A stretch of DNA of 64,000 bases, taken from contig OY728128.1 in assembly GCA_963277665.1 (NCBI GenBank), positions 1,863,608,988 through 1,863,672,987 on the forward strand, in the 5' to 3' direction. This document shows positions 49,000 to 61,697 of the stretch, piece after piece. Source of the DNA: Viscum album. Its lineage: Eukaryota > Streptophyta > Magnoliopsida > Santalales > Viscaceae. Made by a program: the position numbers and the translations under genes. The notes below the pieces were generated by a model, which saw only the letters and a list, made by a program, of their open reading frames with translations, was not told the origin of the DNA and searched no databases. The stretch's first letter is position 1, and every line of letters begins with the position of its first letter.

Positions 49000-50876
49000 T
49001 TCATCCAAAATCCCCTTTTCATAGTCTTATTTTGATCCATGTTCCTTCCCACTATGGGAGTCTCCTGTTAAAACATATTTTTTTTATCACAATGAACAGA
49101 TTATTTTGTTTTCCAAGACACCACAAACAATTATACATGATAACATCGATCAGTCATTCTCTATTTGGTCCTTTTCAAGCCCTCAACTTTAACTATTGAA
49201 ACTCTACTACATCTCTTGATCTAGATAAGCCAAAACTCAAAGGAATCCTAATATCATCCAACACTTACACCTATGTCCAAAACATAAATATGAGGAAATG
49301 TCTTGGTTAATTCCTTGACCAAAAAAAACCTCCAATATAGTCTCACTTGAGTACTATTTTACCCCCAATCCAACTCATTCTTGGATCACATAAAACCCAT
49401 CCAAATCATGATGCTGATGTATAAAATTTTCTAGTCATGGAAAATGAACTTCACATTTTGTATTCAATGAGGTACCTGCTTAAAGTGGACCCATTTACTC
49501 TTAGAAATCCAAATTCCACTTCTACCATTTAATGATTTTTCTCAATTATCACTAACCCTGACTACATAATTTAATTCTTTCATAGCCCATACTCTATCAA
49601 TTATAGTATGTAAGGACATTATTTTTTATCCCTTCTCATAAATAATAAATAATAAAAAACATCAAATGATGATCGTTTTCATCTCACTGGGAATAATATT
49701 CGTATATACCATTGAAAGTCCATCCATAATAAGGGTATCAACCTCTAACATCCAATCGTGTAATTATGACCACATGAAAAACATTATAATTCTTGTAGAC
49801 ACAAGATCAATAGTTTAAAAAATCAGTTTTGTATATATCTACCAAATCCATGATTATACCATCATAGGTATCAAATTTCTACGATCAACTTCCAGGTCTA
49901 AATGTGTCACCACACCAGATCCATTTTTGATGTACCCTCTACAGAAAAGGGATATTTCAATTTTTCCTTAAAACATTGGCATCTAAGCCCGTAATAATTC
50001 CATTACAACCCCTAGTCCTCAACCAACATAGAACCACTCAATGATATATCTAAATTAATCTAAATCCATTAGCTGTATGATTTAGTACAACACAATTTCA
50101 AATCGATAAAAGATTTCATGAGTCTAATGTATCATATGACCATGAATTATGTTCCTAAACATCATATCATACTTTATGATATATCAAAAACTTTTAAATA
50201 GATTCACACTTGATAGTCTTATTCAAATTTATTTATTCAACCATTACATTGTCTACTACACAATCTCCCACCACTCAAAATCATGTCTATATATTTATCA
50301 TCTACCCATGCTCTAATCGTTCACAAAGAACTGCATCCAAAATACATAGGGATATATGCATGACCATTGCTAAGCTTTTGAACTAACCCTGTGATACCAA
50401 AATTAATGACAATCAAGGTGATTTCTATCAAACCCAAGGAATCCTCAATTGAATATCACACAGAGTTTCACGTCATGTACATTAATCCTAAGGAAGTGCC
50501 CCTAATTGAAAATCCATGTTCACAATATGTTTAAAATAAGTATTCCTATATTCTATATGAATAGAACAACTGATTCATTATTATCATACGTGATGAATCT
50601 ACAAATTATTCTCATCGCTAAGGCACTCATAGGTTTGGGCTAACCCCACTCTCATGTAACCCTACAAAGTATCATCTCTTATTTCATACATGGTACCCAT
50701 GTCAACCTGAATCATAAGATATATGTAAAAATATTATTCTCTCTTTACAAAAACATAGTCCATAAATCATTCGAAAAAATATATATGTTCCCAAATCAAC
50801 CATCAAAAAGTGTCTCACATGACCAACCATTGACTCTAGGTTCTTCATTTATATAATTATCAAGCATCAAATTCCA
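49000..50876. other. Unassigned sequence between E5 and E4
   Basis: C-rich on the plus strand like 36389-38139, with which it was probably continuous before E5 inserted. No frame with a family motif was found on either strand; minus-strand readings are full of stops. It may be the other half of the proposed old minus-strand LTR. Confidence 0.4.
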
Positions 50877-53800
50877 TGTCACTATCCTTCCCACATTCAA
50901 TGATACTCATCGTGAATCTGTTGTAAATACCTTGACCATCGTAGTCCATATTTGGTGGTTACATTAATACATTGCCACTAGATAAAATCAATCATATCTT
51001 AAAGGATTGATTAGATTACTTGTATTATATAACAAGATACATTCGTGAGTTTCAAAATAAATTTGAAAACATAAAATACAACATAACCCTTTCATTGGAA
51101 AATCATTATTACATAGTGAATATCGTTTCATGTCAATTATATTACACTTCCTACAATTTTATGGAATGGAAAGGTATGAAATTTATGAGCTCATATGCTC
51201 AATAATGGAATGCATTATGTGAATTATATCAAAGAATTAACAATTCATTAAAAATATGGTATCTGTAAATAATGACCAGATAATGGCATTTATGTTATCA
51301 CATTATCTTGAATTTTAAAAATGTATGACATTAATATTTTAATTATCACATGGATATAATTACCTAATTGGATAATTATGGAATTTATAATGAGGAAAAT
51401 TTGAAATCTTACTACCAATTACTCATGCCAGAACATGTTAAATAATTAGTTAAGGCCTTGGCCAAATACCAAACCTATTTTGTCTCATGTGACCTAATTA
51501 TGAATAAACGGGGTATTAAATTCCATGATAACCCATCACTAAATATATATAATTTATTCATCGTATGAATAAACAATACAACTTAATTATCATTCCTTAT
51601 TAATCAATAATTTTCCGCATTGGAATAACTATGTAACATAAAGTAAATAATTTCCCAAGTCAAATTGATCATAATAAATCCATAAAAATATGGTGGATTA
51701 TAAAATTATACTGTATCTTCAGTAATGATAAGTATTCATTATTGTATATTTACATAAATGAAAATAATTTTCTGAAGACATTAGAATATTTCATGGGAAA
51801 AAACATTTTCATTTTAAAATCACTTATTAAAAATATTAGGAAAAGGGTTTATTTTAAATTAATAATGGGAATATATAATATAATATTCAAATAAAATATT
51901 AATTATTATTGTGAAAAAATGTTTTCTAACAGGTATATATATAATAATTACTCTGTTCACGCCATTGGTAAAAAGATTCTTGTTCTGAAAATGAAAAGAG
52001 GATTCAATTAAAAGCATTTTATAGAATCTAAAACATTGGTAAAATTGAAATTAATATATAAATTGAAAATAGTAAAATAATTATTGAAAACATATTAATT
52101 TAAATATGGACATGGTAGAATAATATTCCAAACCTAATAGAAAAAAATTCAGTTTTCCTCCAGAACATTTTTCATGTCTCTTAGGTTAGTAAAATGAGGA
52201 AAATGAACAAATAAATTTAATTTCTAAAAATAAACAATGGAAATTAATATTTATATATTATGAGATATAAATATCATATTATTCATAAAATTTAACCTTT
52301 AACATAAACAATTCCAAAAAATGGTATTGTGAACAATACAATTAAATTAGGCCAGACATGCTTTATAAGTGATTTTAGCATCCATTATAATAAATTTAAA
52401 TTTATTATTTTTATATTAAAATAACTTATACATACTTATAGTATCATATATTATCGACATATCAAATTTAAATACCTTTTTGTTAATAATTTTTTTCCTA
52501 ATATATTTATTCCAGGGTGTTAACTATCTTGGGATTCGGGTTTGTTTTGGTTTGGTAATTTTGATACACTCATATTTCTCATGGTTCATTCATAATAATA
52601 ATTTTAATAAAGACACACATATCTTATATATCCATTATTTATATATATATATTTATAATAATCGATGAATTGTTTACTTAAAAAATGAATAAAATCACAT
52701 CCTAGAGGTGGTATTTGACACATATGCCCGAGCGATGGTATCATTTTTTAAAGAGTGGAAGTGTAAGAATATAGAGATATCATATAATATAGGAACATAA
52801 TTATTTCATAAATACCATTCACATTCATAAGTTAATTTTTTATAATTATCCATCTAAAATATCAAAGAAAACTAATTACACCACTATGTGAATATGGTAA
52901 GATATACGTACACTCAAGCGAATATTTCACATTCTGTAGGATATAAAAGAGGTCAAAAATGGTTATCCCCAAACAATAATAAAATATCATTAAATATATG
53001 ATAATATATTAATTATTTTCAAATGGTCACAGATAATTTATATGAATTATAATAATAAATAAAATTGAAATTTTCAGTAAAATCAATTTCTTATTCTTCG
53101 ATAGAATGTTTTTAGATCCATTCTTATGGATCATTTCATTTATAATAGAGGAGAGACACATATTGAAATTTTTAAAGCATTAAAATATTATAAATTGGTT
53201 ACCATGGAAAATTTTCCAATAAATAATGAAATATCAATAAATAGGAGATATTTTGTGAAATAATTTCATTAAAAATCATTATGAATAAAAATTATGACCA
53301 CATCAAATCTGGGAAGGGAATAATTTCCAGGTACTATAGTGGTGGCAGAACTGTAGAGGCGGAGGAACTGTTGCAGGAATTGTAGCGGTGGCCGTACTGT
53401 AGCAGGTACTGTAGCAGCCCGAGTACCGTAGTAGTACTATTCAACGAGGGTCTCTTTCAGCCAAATATATGGACATTCAAGCCTTGTATTCATGCCACAT
53501 GGCCTTAGGACTATGGGTTATGTAATGGGTCACCTTATAACCAATCTAATGAAGTCTTTTCTTTAAATAATAAAATGAGGCTTCGACCCCAACCTTTAAA
53601 AAATGCAGATTAACATGATTTACCCTTATATTATGGTGAAATGTTTTCACTGCTCTTACAATACAGTGTGATGAAAAATTAATTTGAAATAATTAAATAT
53701 TATTAATTAATTTTTATCAAAATATTAAATCCAATTTACAAGATTCTATTTCTATAAGTTGTTTAAATGCATTTAAAAAATCACTAATACATGAGGAAAA

Positions 53801-54602
53801 TATTTTTCTGAAAAAAATCATTTTTATGTCAAAGTAATATTTTACTAAGATGGATTATGATATCCATAAAAAATCAATAAATTGAAATATTATTAATTAA
53901 AATAACATAATTAAATTTAAAACCCAATTCAAATCAAAATGGATCTTTGAAAATAGTAGAAAATAAAAGATAGTATTCTTTAAAAATATGTATTTTCACA
54001 ATTTACTGGAAATAAATTTTCTAAAAATTCCCAAAATAATATCCAAAATGTAATTTTAATACAATAATTTTAAAATCATAATATTTTTAAAAAAACAAAT
54101 TTCAAAAATCATTATATATTTATTATAATATCCATCCAAAAAATACAATAAACCCCCTTTATAAAGAAAAATTATTTTTGAATCATAAAATGTATTTACA
54201 TATAATTGTGTAATTATTTATTTTGATTTAATAAATTTATTTATTTATTTATAATATATACATATTTTCTAATTGTTACCCATTAATAAATCAGCTATGT
54301 GAAAATTTTCACATTGAATAATTATAATTTAATAGTACATCATAATTCAATAAAATTTGGTGTCGTTTTTACAGAATTATATCAATAATATTAAATTTAT
54401 GTAAAGAGATATATTTCATAAAATTTTATTATTTTATATTTTACACCCTTATATGAATTTATCCATTTAAATTCAATCGATTTGATACAAATAATAGATG
54501 ATACTTCCTCCTCAACACATCATTCCATTCCTACAATGTTTCCTCAAATTTTAACTTTTTTCGTAAAAAATTAACTATGTGAGTCATATTTTTCATATTA
54601 CA
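50877..54602 (-). repeat. E4 3' LTR (3,726 bp, minus strand)
   Basis: Left edge TGTCACTATCC corresponds to the reverse complement of a Tekay LTR end. Right edge ...CATATTACA is followed by TTCTCAC, that is, in element orientation GTGAGAA then TGTAATATG, the same junction as E2 (TAGAATGTAATATCC). Internal landmarks in correct order: ATGAGCTCATATGCTCAAT at 51187 (E1: reverse complement of the block at 1179-1198) and GGCCTTGGCCAAATACC...GTCTCATGTGACCTA at 51453-51496 (E1: reverse complement of 841-880). Frames at 51020-51205 and 52480-52668 are not conserved and are not called. Confidence 0.82.
53331..53445 (+). repeat. G/C-rich cluster of ACTGTAGC-type repeats in E4 LTR
   Basis: A compact stretch with repeated variants of TACTGTAGCAGG, including GAACTGTAGAGG, GAACTGTTGCAGG, GAATTGTAGCGG, GTACTGTAGCAGG, GTACTGTAGCAGC and GTACCGTAGTAG. 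Spacing is mostly 12 to 20 bases. It is far richer in G/C than the rest of the LTR. Similar CTGTAGC-type runs are known in other plant LTRs near promoters; that role here is inference. Confidence 0.8.
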
Positions 54603-54963
54603 TTCTCACAAAAATATAGAATCATGGCAATTTTTTCCATATAAGATTGATCTTTCTCCAGTGGTATGACATTTTAGTTTAGCACACATGAAAGATCAAG
54701 TATGTAGATCCACAGGAAATATACAAGGAACATATCAGTAACACGAGGGATATTCAATGGAAGAACATAGACATAATATATTGTCCCAATGTGATCAATA
54801 ATTTTGAATGTGTCAATATTTCTTGGTCATATTATTCCATTATATGTAATTGTAATAACTTTATTCCAAATAGATATTCATATGAATAAATATTCTTAAC
54901 ATTGAACTCTGTATCCCATCAATGGTTTTCAGAAAATATTTTTTTGACGATTCTGAGCTTCCA
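54603..54963 (-). pseudogene. E4 integrase C-terminus and chromodomain region
   Basis: Minus-strand reading from 54963: VEAQNRQKNIF, then PRNIDTFKIIDHIG and a block ending MFLVYFLWIY. These align with the E1 integrase C-terminal domain ([34 protein letters not shown]). A piece near 54660 (PLEKDQSYMEKI) corresponds to the approach to the chromodomain. It ends at the LTR junction. The upstream half of the same integrase lies at 61698-62951, across the CACTA-like insertion. Confidence 0.8.
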
Positions 54964-57900
54964 CCACTGCAAAACCGGTATTGTACAACATAAGAATTTA
55001 TCAGGGGTAGAAAAAAAGCAATATTAAATGATATATTTCTCTGTAATAAAGAAATCGCTGATAAATCTAACTTTATTAGTTCTTTTTTTTACTTCTGATA
55101 ATGTGTTCCCTTTATAAGCACTTTATATTTAGCGCTCATAATGGAGTCCTTTATGGGTGATTTATTATTGTTGATGAGGGTCAGAATAAATTAAATCAAA
55201 TAATTAATGAAATAAAAAATTGAGTTTAATAGACAAATATTACTACTTTTATTAATTAAATAATTATTAATAAAAATTTAAAAAATTATCATACTATATT
55301 TATATCATAAATACTACAAAATAGTATATATAATATATATACATATAAAAAATGATAATTATATAAATTGAAATTAATAATAAGTAAATTTAGAACACTA
55401 TTAACCATTTTATTAATTAGATGATTGTTCAAAATGTTAATAAATAGTATTTATAAAATATATAGATATATATTAATGTATATAAATTTGATTTCTATAT
55501 TATTTTTTTCCATTGTGCAATAAATATTCATATATTTAGTGAATAATGGTTTATAATTAACAATTAATATGATTTAAAAATATTGACTAATTGCAATGAG
55601 GAATGGAAATATTAATTGAATGCCCTTTGATTTTCCAATTTAATATAGATCAAATGTGTGTTTTATTTATTTAATATATATGATGTTAATGTATTTTTAT
55701 ATATAATGCACACATTCCAAACATATCCATTTTTTCAATATTGTTAATGTACATATTTTTTAAATTTAATCAATTTCACTTATTTTTAACACACTTGAAC
55801 TTATAATTAAGGATTAATTAATACTGTTAAAAATTATTAATTAAAATTTATTTATAATAATTATTTATTAATAAAATTATTTATAAATAAATATATTTGA
55901 AATGGTACATACTATATTTATAATATTATATATTATTTCTTATAAATAAATATATATATTTTAAAAAATTTATTTAATTAAATATCTATATAAATAATTA
56001 GTAAATATATAATAAATTTACATAAACAATTAATATATTTACAACATATTTATATAATATATATATATAGTGATAAAAATATTATTTATAAAAAATATTT
56101 ATATACTTATAAATAATTAATTATATATTTAAATAATTATAAATTTATATTAAATATATATAAATGAAGATTATATTTATAGAATTTATATTTATATATA
56201 TTTATTAAGTATAATTATATATTTTTAAAATTTCTTATTTATAATTATTATTATAAATCCTTTATCATGGCATATGTAATAAGTACTAATAAAAGAAATA
56301 TGTATCAGAACTTTTTAGGAACTAAAAAAGGCCTTTCTTTATTGGTGCTAAAAAGAGATGATAAATACTCCATTTATTAGTGCATATATAATATGTTCTG
56401 ATAAAAGGGATTTTTTTCAATGCTTTTTTGAAACCACTGATAAAATGCGACTCGATCTAATATAAAACAAACTTATCCTCTTATAAACCCTTCAGGATAT
56501 TAGAAAATTTCTAGGGAAGCCTCCCATTATCGGTGCTCCTCCTTAAAGAATCAAATAACACAATCCAAATAGAATTACACAAACCCACTACCTCTAGTTT
56601 CTTGAACATCATCCAACATATGGACTTCGGTTGCAGTTTGGATTTTTAAAGAAAACATCGAGAATTAGATATGGGGGTAAAAAAATTTCATCAACCGAGG
56701 GTGGTCAGCCTACTTTTTCCTTTTTTTTTGTTCTTTTTTACTTTTTGTATTTTACCTTTTGAGATCTGGATCTGATGGTTTTCGGTTTCCCTTTTTATTT
56801 TCCAACATACTTTCTATATTTGTGCTTTAGTTTTTGTCTACTATTCTTCTTTGGTTTTTAACTCATTGTTTTCTTTACAAATATTTTTATTTCCTATTTT
56901 GGTCTTTTTAATTTTATTTGAATCAATTTTCTTCACTTTCTACATCTATACCCATGCTTTCACTACATGTTTAAATTTTTCTCTATTTTGAAATCCTAAT
57001 GAATCACCACTAGTTTGTAAATAATGGAATTTTAAAAATATTTATGCCACTTTAGAAGAAATTATTTTATAGATATAAAAAACTTAAAAAAATGAGAAAT
57101 TTTATTTAGGAACCCAATTCTAAGTTTGATGATGGTGTGAAGTAGCAATATATGTTGATTTTATGCAATTCTTGTAAAGGAATTTTTTTTTATTTCTATT
57201 CTATTTTAATTTTTTTTGTAAGGGATCTTCCTTAAAAATTTATTTTCTCAAAATAGTTTTTATTTAATTTTAAGATAAATCTAAGTAAGGGTGATATGAT
57301 AATTATTCATTTTTAGTGGATCTATTTTTTCAAAATTAGTTTAGGGTTACAAATATTTTACTATATTGGGATATTCTACTTTAAGGGTTTCATATGATCC
57401 TCCAAAATGTGTTTCTTAACTGCTTTATGCCAAATTCCTTATGGACCTCCCAAAAATCTCATGTTTGGATCAATGCGTATTAGATGGCCTCCCTATAATC
57501 CTTAGGTTTCTATATCATTTTTTCAAAAAACTAGAATGGTTGTTGTCAAATTCTATATAATTGAATTTATTTTTTGATATTCTTTATTTTATGTCTATAT
57601 ATACATTTTATGTCTATATATACAATTAATTAACATAAATACAATGTATACTAAAATAAATAATATAATATTTTAAACACTGGTTACATTCAAAATAATA
57701 AAATTATGTACTTATATAAACATTTTTTGTAATAATTAATCCTTCAAAATGTTTAATAATTATATCTTATACACAAATACCAAGAATAATAATTATTTAA
57801 AAATAATATAATTTCAAAATTAATATTGATAGTATTTTTTTTATTTTTATTAGAAAAAATATTATTACATGTATACATATAGAATAATATCTGTTATATT

Positions 57901-60900
57901 TAAATAAATATAATATGATAAATAATATATAGGTATATATTATATTGAAATAATGATACTAATATATATATATATCACATTGAAAACATATATATAATTT
58001 TTTTGGTAGATTCACATTATTTATAAATATATTGAATAAGGAGGGTCCGCCATTTTATAGTTTTTTATAGTGGATGTCATGATCCTCATTCTGGTTTATT
58101 ACCTACTGAGGTATGTGTGAACAAAGTACATGCCTCCAATGAACTCTTGTTCTAATCATATAAACCCCAATCACTTTTTAATAAAATAAATATTATTAAA
58201 AACTATGTTTAATTGAAAAAAATAATATGAAACAAATTCTCATCCATTTATTTCATTAATGTTTAATTCGGATCCTTGTAGGAAAATTTAAGGATAAAAA
58301 GGACAGTGATTCACAATTAACTCTATCTGCACATCAAAAAAATAATTAAATGTTAGTAACATATACATGTAGGATGAAATTAAACATTAGAACCCCAAGA
58401 CCCATGAGATACACTGCACTATAGTCACATATTTAGATTCTTCGATCTCTACTATCTCAATTTATTTCCTTCCCTTCACTCTATCTATTATTTGGTTTTT
58501 TAGTTATTTTCTCGGGAAGGATTTGTTGGAAATGGAGGTGTTGAGTTAATAACTAGTCCCAATGTTGTAATTCTCACAAATCGGTAGAATTTGCATTTGA
58601 TAGAACAAATTTAAGTACAATTCTCATCCTCATCAAATTCATCTCCCAAATAGTTATTGTTTCATTTTTATTCCTTGAGACCCGCCCCATATCTCTTATG
58701 TGTTTCTTTTACTACATTGATAATAAGTGATCTCGTGGCTGAATACTACATATATTTTTTAAATGAACCATGATTCATGTCCACAAGAGATTCATGATGT
58801 GTGTCAAATTACAAAATTCAATGATAAATATTTGGTATATGATAAATGATGATGATATTTGTCTTTAACTCTCGCCTTTGAATGAATTCATAGGATAACA
58901 CTGACTATAGTGGAAAAAATCTTCTTATCCTCTTCATTATTTGACTGATTGTTTAGAGAGATCTATTTTTGTTCTTTATCATCATTATTTCTTCACTCTT
59001 AGAATATCCATGTGGTCAACAATTATTTCACAGTAAAATCATTATCTATAGAATTAATGTATTTTTTCTTATTTATGGTTAATTTATTTCTTTTCAGTAT
59101 TATAGGTATAATAATTTTTTTATAAATGGATTCCTTTGTTTGGGCCTGGAACAGAGATAATGAGAATAACTAAATTTTTTATGAAAGAATACAACCATAC
59201 AAAAGATGAATTTCTACTACTAACTAAATTATGTTTTTAATAATTTTATCTACTATTTGTAAGTAAATTTCATTATCATTTTTTTACAATAATTATTTTT
59301 TATCAACTCTTTTGGGAAGACATATTCTTCTCTCAACCATCTATAACAAGAACCAAAAGTGATAATTTGAATCTTTCTTTTAATATCTCAATTATTTCAA
59401 TTTGGAATTCCATTTTATTTTTGAGCTCAGAAAACTGCATATTAATTCAATATAATTATCCAAAAACCTTTCTCATTTTTAGAGCCTCTTCTCTTCGAAC
59501 ATCCAACAATGAGAATGGTTTTTCAACTAAGATCATTGATTCATTGTGATGCGTTTGTATTTCAACATATAAAGGCAATTAAATCATTCTAACATCGTAA
59601 GTTACGATATTTTGAGACATTAGGATGTGTAGGAATCAGAAACAGCTCAATCTGACAAATAGTGTGACTAATATGACTATAAGTTCTTATTTTCATTTAA
59701 AATTGGCATTAATTTTAGTTAAAATTACAAAAAATATACTAAAAAATAGGAAAATAGATATTTATTATTTTGAGACATTAGTGAAATTACTATTATTAAG
59801 TCATTAGATATGTGTATGAATCAGTGTGACCGCAATTCAATGCATGGTGTAACATCTATGACTCAATGTGTCTGTTATCAGACTTAAATCAAATTTTTTG
59901 GTTTAAAAAATGCCACACAATAAAAAAAATCTCACTAGTATTTTATTGATAATTTATGAAATTAATTGATAAGTCCTTTTTATGTATAGTAATAGTTCTC
60001 ACATCAAATTGATACACAATGTGATCAATATTGGTCAAAGTGCTTGTTTCCAAAATAAAATGACAATTTAGTAAAAAAAACAAGTGATGAACTCAAAACC
60101 AAGAATACAAATTTGAATTTTTTGGGTACTTTGTGAAGATGATAAATAATTCATTTGAGATTTGTAGGAATAAACCATACATCATTCCGACAATTAGACT
60201 TACTGGTATGACTCCATGTGCATCTTTTTATTTAAAAACGACATAAATTTACAAAAATACATTTGGCTAACTCAAATCCACTAAAATACATCTATATTAT
60301 TTTAATACTATTGGTAAATGTCCCATAAGTTATTTTGGATATGTAGGAATCATTGTCGCCTCAATCTGATGCATGGTGTGCCCAGTTTGTCTCAATGTGT
60401 CCATTATATGTTTTAAATCCACTGTTTTTTTTAAAAAATGTCACTCACTAAAAACAAGAAACCATTCCGTGATTTTATTTATAATTCATGACATTGATTC
60501 ATAATTAATTTTTTATTTGTTTGAAATGGACTCACATTAAACCAATACAAGATGTTATAGCATGATTCTGGTTGCATGTTTCAATTTAAAAATGGATTTT
60601 TATTAAAAAAGAAAGGTAAAATACTCATAACAAATTAATGAAATTTATTTTGTTTTTATACTTTATATGAAAAATAAATAAGACATTTAGGAAGTGTAAT
60701 AATTATCCACACCTCAACATAATTCATGATGTGACCAGAATGACCCAAGGTGGATATTTTTATTTTAAATTTACATCAATTTTAGTATAAATGACAACTC
60801 GCCAACAAAAAGATGAGCAAATTCATTTTGATTGACTTGGAATTATAGGAAAATTATAGATAAGTCATTTTTTACTTTTAGAAAAAAAAATAACACTACA

Positions 60901-61697
60901 ATTAGATACATTATGTGGTTGGTATGTCAAAATGTGTATGTCATCAGTTTAAAATCAACTTTTATACTAAAAAACTGTCACTCACTGAATACTGGGGGAA
61001 CTTTCTGGGATTTCAATATAATTTCGGAAAATATTTATAATTGTTTTATGTGTAGGCATCAATATATTGTTATACCAACATAAGATATGATCATTATGAG
61101 TCAGCGTGCATGATTCTAGTTTAAAATGAAATTTTTGTAAAAAAGGAATGTGACATACTCAAAACCGAGTAAGAACTTTTATATTATTTTGATATTTTTA
61201 TAAAACTATCCATATGTCATTTTGGATGTGTAGGAATCCTTCACAACTCAATCCAATTAATGATGTGACTAGTATGACTCCAAGATCCTTTTTTCAATAT
61301 ATAAGTATCATTTCACTTTAAAATGAGCATCAAATCACTGAAACCAATAAAATGATCCTATAGGTTTTTAATATCATTTATACTCTGTATTAATATTGTA
61401 TTTTGATTATTTCATGTTGTTTTGGGTACTGTATTTTGTTGTTAAAGCACACTGACCTGGTGCGGTAGTGTGTTATAACATCATAATGCAGTATGTCCCT
61501 TTAACATCACTTTTAAAATCAATGGTAGATGGTCTTTTATTAGTGATTCTATATGCACTGATAAATGGTCCACTATTAGCGCTTTTTTAGATCTAAAAAA
61601 GGACTCCAGATTTTATTCTCTCTCCAGTATTCTGCGCTGATGATGTTTATTTTTAGCACTGTTAAAAGTCTATTTGGTATTAGTTTCCCCTTATGTG
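54964..61697. mobile_element. CACTA-like DNA transposon (non-autonomous), inserted in E4 integrase
   Basis: The interruption itself is firm: E4 integrase reads up to VIQEH at 61698 and continues with EAQNRQ at 54963. The insert begins CACTGCAAAACCGG on plus and CACATAAGGGGAAAC on minus, imperfect inverted ends compatible with CACTA (En/Spm) termini. Within about 250 bases of both ends, and again at 56270-56480, short motifs recur (CTGATAAA, TTATTAGTGC, AGCGCT, GGAGTCCTTT), as in CACTA subterminal regions. No transposase motif and no frame above 100 codons was found, so it is non-autonomous or decayed. Region 55200-56270 is almost pure A/T. The expected 3-base target duplication is not evident. 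A mutator-like or other origin is not excluded. Confidence 0.6.
59540..61385 (+). repeat. 178-bp tandem repeat with three-unit higher-order structure
   Basis: Ten units start near 59626, 59811, 59983, 60162, 60341, 60518, 60694, 60876, 61049 and 61227 (mean spacing 178). Units share TGTGTAGGAATCA-like starts, a GATG/ATGGTGTGA core and GACTCAATGTG-like sequence. They fall into types A, B, C in strict order ABC ABC ABC A. B units carry AAAATGYCACTCACTA (59908, 60436, 60976). C units carry GATGAACTCAAAACCAAG or GACATACTCAAAACCGAG (60086, 61151). A units carry TGACTCCATG or TGACTCCAAG. The long period is 536, 532 and 533 bases for A to A. The open frame at 60832-61083 is within the array and not a gene. 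Confidence 0.85.

Noticed and set aside
59540..61385. 178-bp repeats as a coding or regulatory gene array
   Set aside because: Stops in all frames and no conserved frame between units; the pattern is that of non-coding satellite DNA.
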